DNA of 9,887 bases, taken from positions 1 to 9,887 of the forward strand of contig JAJYJL010000182.1 in the NCBI GenBank assembly GCA_021789565.1, given 5' to 3'. Both the position numbers and the translations under genes were made by a program. The notes below the pieces were generated by a model that saw only the letters and a program-made list of their open reading frames with translations, did no database searches and was not told where the DNA came from. The stretch comes from Acidobacteriota bacterium (lineage in GTDB: Bacteria; Acidobacteriota; Terriglobia; UBA7540). This document shows positions 6,212-9,887 of the stretch, in pieces. How positions within the stretch are numbered: position 1 is the stretch's first letter; each line of letters begins with the position of its first letter.

Positions 6212-7780
6212 CTAGGGGTAATAGGGCCAGTAGTTGATCTGGGGGCGCTGTTCGCCGGCCTCGGCCATCCGTTCGATGAGTCGCTGGCGAAGGTGTTCGG
6301 TGATCTCCTTCACGGAGCGTTCGCCCGAGTAGTGCAACAGGCGTTGGGTGGGCCATCGGGTGTCCAGCCGGCCGGCCATGTTGACCATCTGGGCGGGGTC
6401 GGCGCGGTTGTTATAAAGCTGGTAGTCGCGGTAGTGCAGGCTGCCGGCGTCGTGGCCCGGGCTGGCATCGGGCGCCAGCGCCACATAGGTCCATTCGCGG
6501 GTGCGCAGGGCGCGAGCCGTTTCCGATTCGCTGATCTGGATGAGGACTTCATCGGGCCACTCGGCGCGGGCCTTTTCATTGTGCAGCAGCGGGATAAAGC
6601 TGCGCCCCTGCATCGACGAGGGAACCGGCAGGCCCAGGAAATCCAGAATCGACGGGGTCAGGTCAATCATGCTGACCAGTTCCGGCAGGACTTGGCTGTT
6701 GTTGAATCCCGGGCCCTGCGCCATTAGCGGAACGTGCACGGAGCTTTCGTGCGGGCTGCGCTTGTACTCCTGGTTGCGCGTGCGGAAGTGGCAGCCGTGG
6801 TCGCTGGTAAAAATCACGACGGTGTTGTCTTCCAGGTTCTGTTCCTTGAGCGTTTTGAAGATGCGCCCGAGCGACTCGTCAATGGCTTTGACGTCGCCGT
6901 AGTATTTGTCGAGCTCGTAGGGCCAGTCGCCGGGCAGCGCGCGCAGGTCGGGCGGCACATAAGGGCTGCGGAACCTTTCCGCGTAGCCGCGCGGCGGAAC
7001 GAATCCATAAACGTCATCATTGCCGCAGGGACCGTTCTGCTGGTGCGGCTCCAGTTGCGAGACGACCAGCAGGAAAGGCTTGTCGTGTTTCTGGCGCAGG
7101 AAGTTTTCCGCGACGCTGGTGAGAAACTCGGTCCGGTAGACATCGTTGCCATAGTGCAACGGGTTCCCGTCGCGGTCCCAGAACTGGCTGTTGTAAGGCT
7201 GGGTGCTGATCTCCGGCGCATTGGCCGCCACCCACAGGCCCGTGAAGCCGCCGCGATGCTCGGGCGGAACGGCTCCATCGCCCGTCGAGGCCAGGTGCCA
7301 CTTGCCGATGTAGTTGGTGGTGTAGCCGGCCTTTGCCAGTTCGGTGGCCAACGTACTGGCGTCGGGACGCAGCCCGGGACCGTTTCTCCAAACGCCGGTG
7401 GTGGTGGCGTACTGGCCGGTCATCAGGCAGGAGCGCGAGGGGGCGCACAGGGGCTGGTTGGTGATAAAGTTCTGAAAAACCGTGCCGCGGCGGTACATGG
7501 CGTCGAGGTTGGGCGTGAAGTCCATGGGGTTGTGTCCCGCGGCCGAGATAAAGTCCCAGCGGAACTGGTCGGAATGGAACAGGATAATGTTGGGACGATG
7601 GGGTGCCTTTTCGGGCGGCTGCCCTGACTCACCGGCACGCCCCGGAGAGGCGGCAAGCGCCGCCGCGGCTACCGCCAAGGCCGGCTGCTTCAGGAATGAC
7701 CTTCGCGTGAAACCCCCCTGGGAATTTTGCTTCCGTATGTACTGAGACGACGACTTGTCGGCTTTCCTCGATTTGGCCAT
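6212..7780 (-). CDS. Tat-exported formylglycine-dependent sulfatase (S1 family)
   Basis: This 522-residue enzyme hydrolyses sulfate esters, probably on a polysaccharide given its GH28 neighbour. TRRSFLK (25-31) followed by an Ala-rich hydrophobic stretch (32-44) is a near-consensus Tat signal. The sulfatase core starts at RPNIILFHSDQ (62-72), with Asp71 a metal ligand. The signature CAPSRSCLMTG (112-122) carries Cys112, the residue converted to formylglycine, and Arg116. Other family landmarks are GKWHL (159-163), SDHG (326-329, metal-binding Asp327 and His328) and Lys340 in the KRSPHESS segment. Length and motifs are those of an intact enzyme. The ATG at 7780 is preferred because AGGAGG lies 8 nt upstream; an ATG at 7834 lies almost on top of the likely -10. 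Activation requires a formylglycine-generating or anaerobic maturase enzyme, not seen here. The exact substrate is unknown. Confidence 0.93.
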   Translation of the reverse strand: MAKSRKADKSSSQYIRKQNSQGGFTRRSFLKQPALAVAAAALAASPGRAGESGQPPEKAPHRPNIILFHSDQFRWDFISAAGHNPMDFTPNLDAMYRRGTVFQNFITNQPLCAPSRSCLMTGQYATTTGVWRNGPGLRPDASTLATELAKAGYTTNYIGKWHLASTGDGAVPPEHRGGFTGLWVAANAPEISTQPYNSQFWDRDGNPLHYGNDVYRTEFLTSVAENFLRQKHDKPFLLVVSQLEPHQQNGPCGNDDVYGFVPPRGYAERFRSPYVPPDLRALPGDWPYELDKYYGDVKAIDESLGRIFKTLKEQNLEDNTVVIFTSDHGCHFRTRNQEYKRSPHESSVHVPLMAQGPGFNNSQVLPELVSMIDLTPSILDFLGLPVPSSMQGRSFIPLLHNEKARAEWPDEVLIQISESETARALRTREWTYVALAPDASPGHDAGSLHYRDYQLYNNRADPAQMVNMAGRLDTRWPTQRLLHYSGERSVKEITEHLRQRLIERMAEAGEQRPQINYWPYYP

Positions 7781-7835
7781 CGGCCGCCCTCCTGTGAATT
7801 TCGCCAATGCTGTAGCCGGGTAATTTGACCCCAAC

Positions 7836-7864
7836 TTTATATCCCAAAAATTACCAATGACGAA
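7836..7864 (-). promoter_or_regulatory. Possible promoter of the sulfatase gene
   Basis: On the - strand TATAAA (7841-7836) is a 5/6 match to the -10 consensus. A weak TTCGTC (7864-7859) stands 17 nt upstream. Transcription from here would start near 7829 and leave a leader of about 50 nt before the ATG at 7780. Confidence 0.35.
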
Positions 7865-8302
7865 TGATTATTTACCAAAGGCAAGAGGGAAGAGAAGTGT
7901 GAAGTCTGAAGAGGGAAGGGTGAAAAAGTGAAATACGGGTGACGGGCAAGAGCAATTATGAATTAGGGAGAGCAGACAGACTGCAGCCTTCTGGCTTCTG
8001 CTTGCTTGCTGGCCGGTTCGTTCGCTCTCCTGGGCTGGGGTTGCTGGCTCGTGCCCCATCGCTTGCGGCATGGGCTAAATTCCTGCGCCCCCTTTTTTTT
8101 GGGGGGGCGCGGCGGAACGATGGCAAAAGCCCCAGGCCGCCAGGACGGCGGTTTGTGATACATGCCAAGTCACTAAAATAAAAAGAGTTAGATGGATACA
8201 CTGGATGGCCGTGGCTGGGGGAATCGCGGGGCTGAGAATCAGCGTCTGGCCAGCCTGGAAATTGTAGGGATGCGGGCACCATTCTAAAATTTTCTTAACA
8301 TA
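7865..8302. other. Divergent intergenic region, repeat-rich and without a clear gene
   Basis: This region lies between the divergent sulfatase and sigma-factor genes. It begins with a purine-rich stretch (about 7877-7933) containing imperfect GAAG-type repeats, followed by a run of short hairpins (8055-8151). The segment 8160-8190 is AT-rich. A 31-codon frame from an ATG at 8192 to a TAA ending at 8287 (start MDTLDGRGWG) has only a weak AAAGAG upstream and is not called as a gene. Confidence 0.5.
8055..8110. repeat. Tandem hairpin element with C5-T8-G7 homopolymer run
   Basis: A first imperfect hairpin pairs CCCAT (8055-8059) with ATGGG (8070-8074). After a short CTAAATTCCT spacer, a second stem pairs GCGCCCCC (8085-8092) with GGGGGCGC (8103-8110), with the loop made of eight T and two G. 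A third small stem, CCGCC/GGCGG, follows at 8137-8151. The string of GC hairpins joined by a CTAAAT spacer resembles interspersed intergenic repeats I recall from acidobacterial genomes. The homopolymers could also be mis-sequenced. Confidence 0.45.
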
Positions 8303-8331
8303 TTGATTTTACTAAATGTATTTGATACTGT
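8303..8331 (+). promoter_or_regulatory. Possible sigma-70 promoter for the sigma-factor gene
   Basis: TTGATT (8303-8308) and TACTGT (8326-8331) stand 17 nt apart in an AT-rich stretch. The match is moderate, and it would imply a leader of about 270 nt before the start at 8611. TATAGT (8442-8447) is a nearer -10-like hexamer but lacks a good -35. Confidence 0.3.
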
Positions 8332-8455
8332 AGTTAATTGGCCTGTGGGGATTTGCTGATTTATGCGGCTGGGGGGCGGTAAGGCCGCTTCGCAACTTTT
8401 CGTAAGATTTTCGAATCGATTTACCTTTTTTTTGCATCACATATAGTGAACAACA

Positions 8456-8483
8456 ACCCCGGCATGGTCGGGGTAAAATTTTT
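8456..8483 (+). terminator. Hairpin followed by A4T5 in the sigma-factor leader
   Basis: ACCCCG (8456-8461) and CGGGGT (8469-8474) form a perfect 6-bp stem with a 7-nt loop, followed by AAAATTTTT. It resembles a small intrinsic terminator or attenuator upstream of the sigma-factor gene. The T-run is only five bases and the stem is short, so the call is tentative. A TTGACA (8482-8487) overlaps its end but has no good -10 partner. Confidence 0.3.
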
Positions 8484-8610
8484 GACAGGGTATCAGCCTT
8501 CTGCACCTTCTCAACTCCACTACTTCTTTAAAGGTTCATGGGTACGGCCTTGGGGGAAGACTGAATCCCTAACGGCTGTCCGAGTATGCGACCCTGAGAG
8601 GACAAACATT

Positions 8611-9887
8611 ATGTTGGACGTTAAGCTGAATTTCCACGATCCCGCCCACTCGGACGCAGTGGACGACGAGGAACGCGACCTGATTTCGGAGGAAGAGCCG
8701 GAGCTGGAAGCGCGCGGCGAGGAAGAGTGGGAAACGCCTGAGGAAGCAGACGATACTGAAATTGACCTGAGTCCGGGGCCGCTGGAAGGGTCCATCGACC
8801 CGGTGCGAACCTACCTGCGGGACATGGGCCGGGTGCCCCTTTTGAACCGCGCGGGCGAAGTTCGGCTGGCGCAGCGGATTGAGCGCGGGCAGCGTGTGGC
8901 GCGCCGCGCCATGTCGCGTTCGCCTCTGGTGCTGAAAGAACTGCTGGCCACCGGCAAAGCTCTGCGCGCCGAAAAGAGGTCCATCCGGGAAATTGCCCAT
9001 TTTGACGCTGAGGAACTGGCGGAGCCCAAGCAGGTTGCGGCGCGGACGCGGGCCCTTCTGAAGCAGTTTGACCAGATTGCCAAGGTTTATCGCACGGCCT
9101 TGAGACAGGCTGCGTCGCTGGAGCGCGTTCCGAAATCCCGAAAGCGAGCGATCCTGCGGGGGCGATACCGTCTGGCGCGCACCCGTGTGCGCTTGTCCAG
9201 GCTGGTGATGGGGCTTGACCTGAACGCCCATGAAATCGAGCGGCTGACGGGCATGGTGGCCCTGGCCAGCCAGCGCATGCAGGAACTTCGTCGGCAGATC
9301 GACGCCTTGAAGGCGCAGGCCTCGGCCAAGGGCCGCAAGCCTGTGGGCCTGCGGAGCGAATTGCGACTGCACCAGCAGCGGCTGAAGGCGCTGGAGTTGG
9401 AGTGCGGCGCCGGGGCGCTGGAGATGAAGCGCACCTGGGACAAAATCCAACTGGCGCAGCTCCACGCCGAGCAGGCCCGGAAAGAGCTGACCGAGGCCAA
9501 CCTGCGGCTGGTGGTTTCCATCGCCAAAAAGTACATCAAGCGCGGACTGCACCTGCTGGACCTGATCCAGGAAGGCAACCTGGGGCTGATGAAGGCCGTG
9601 GAGAAGTTTGACTGGCGCCGCGGCTATAAATTTTCGACTTACGCGACCTGGTGGATCCGGCAGGCCATTACCCGCGGCATCGCGGACAAGGCCCGCACCA
9701 TCCGCGTGCCGGTGCACGCCAATGACACCATCAACAAGCTGGCCCGCGCCCGCGGCGAACTGACCCGCGAGCTGGGCCGCGATCCCACCATTGCCGAGGT
9801 GGCGCGCAGGGCGCAGATTTCCGTGGCCAAGGCGCGCCAGGTGATGAAGATCGCGCAGCAGCCGCTTTCGCTGCATACCCCCATCGG
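8611..9887 (+). CDS. rpoD: RpoD-type sigma-70 factor (partial, runs off the right edge)
   Basis: The first 425 residues of a sigma-70 family factor are present; the C-terminus (rest of region 3 and region 4, which reads the -35) lies beyond the window. The order of parts is an acidic N-terminal tail (residues 15-53, dense in Glu/Asp), region 1.2 ([18 protein letters not shown], 63-80), a long Arg/Lys-rich non-conserved region (about 100-285), then region 2 from about 289. Region 2 includes [14 protein letters not shown] (295-308), [15 protein letters not shown] (316-330), and [17 protein letters not shown] (339-355), which binds and melts the -10. Region 3 begins with the [11 protein letters not shown] segment (367-377). 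The ATG at 8611 has GAGAGGA ending 8 nt upstream, and no other in-frame start is seen just before it. The neighbouring gene is not dnaG, as often found beside rpoD. It may be the principal factor or a second RpoD-like paralogue; the symbol reflects the family. Confidence 0.9.
   Translation, partial: MLDVKLNFHDPAHSDAVDDEERDLISEEEPELEARGEEEWETPEEADDTEIDLSPGPLEGSIDPVRTYLRDMGRVPLLNRAGEVRLAQRIERGQRVARRAMSRSPLVLKELLATGKALRAEKRSIREIAHFDAEELAEPKQVAARTRALLKQFDQIAKVYRTALRQAASLERVPKSRKRAILRGRYRLARTRVRLSRLVMGLDLNAHEIERLTGMVALASQRMQELRRQIDALKAQASAKGRKPVGLRSELRLHQQRLKALELECGAGALEMKRTWDKIQLAQLHAEQARKELTEANLRLVVSIAKKYIKRGLHLLDLIQEGNLGLMKAVEKFDWRRGYKFSTYATWWIRQAITRGIADKARTIRVPVHANDTINKLARARGELTRELGRDPTIAEVARRAQISVAKARQVMKIAQQPLSLHTPI

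Noticed and set aside
6026..7627. Two long + strand frames opposite the sulfatase gene
   Set aside because: They are Val/Gly/Ala/Arg-rich mirror frames of a gene with clear sulfatase motifs and show no domain or ribosome-binding site of their own.
7877..7933. Purine-rich stretch with GAAG-type repeats, considered as a CRISPR-like or satellite repeat
   Set aside because: The repeats are short, irregular and lack unique spacers of constant length; this is low-complexity DNA only.
8442..8447. TATAGT as the main -10 of the sigma-factor gene
   Set aside because: The hexamer 17 nt upstream (ATTTAC) is a poor -35 match, so it was kept only as an alternative.
8569..9876. Long open frame on the - strand (about 435 codons) opposite the sigma-factor gene
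   Set aside because: The + strand frame encodes unmistakable sigma-70 regions 1.2 and 2. The antisense frame is rich in Gln/Arg/Leu/His and has no domain, as expected of a GC-rich shadow frame.

Overview
The window looks like a stretch of a GC-rich soil-type bacterium, most probably an Acidobacteriota member. The evidence is indirect. It includes a kinase-like domain fused through a membrane segment to a TonB C-terminal domain, a small secreted protein with a C-terminal domain I associate with acidobacterial genomes, two Tat-exported carbohydrate-active enzymes, and repeat-rich intergenic DNA. No rRNA, tRNA, CRISPR array, transposase or phage gene is visible.

Layout, left to right. (1) 112-1611, + strand: exported phosphoesterase of the phospholipase C / acid phosphatase family. 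(2) 1612-1956: convergent intergenic DNA holding a pair of inverted REP-like palindromes (1646-1780) and a second inverted repeat (1821-1892). (3) 1957-2508, - strand: small secreted Gly/Met-rich protein, with two perfect palindromes just upstream of its start. (4) 2881-2915: a third copy of the REP-like palindrome, 9 nt beyond the stop of the next gene. (5) 2925-4298, - strand: protein kinase-like protein that has lost both catalytic aspartates, followed by a TM helix and a TonB C-terminal domain. (6) 4466-6052, - strand: GH28-type (polygalacturonase-like) beta-helix protein with a Tat signal. (7) 6212-7780, - strand: formylglycine-type S1 sulfatase with a Tat signal. (8) 7781-8610: long divergent intergenic region with a tandem-hairpin element that includes a C5-T8-G7 homopolymer run. 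(9) 8611 to the right edge, + strand: sigma-70 factor of the RpoD type, cut off by the window.

The sulfatase and GH28 genes lie in the same direction, 159 nt apart, and are both Tat-exported. They plausibly form a small module that removes sulfate esters from, and then cleaves, a uronic-acid or rhamnose-containing polysaccharide outside the cytoplasm. The pseudokinase-TonB gene follows in the same direction but has its own possible -10 element and an upstream 14-nt tandem repeat, so it may be transcribed separately. The sigma factor and phosphoesterase have no obvious functional link to these genes.

The observations most worth following are the REP-like family and the pseudokinase-TonB fusion. 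The REP-like family has three copies with a shared 5' head, identical 11/7/11 geometry, compensatory base changes and a conserved G:T mismatch; two copies are in inverted, REPIN-like array.
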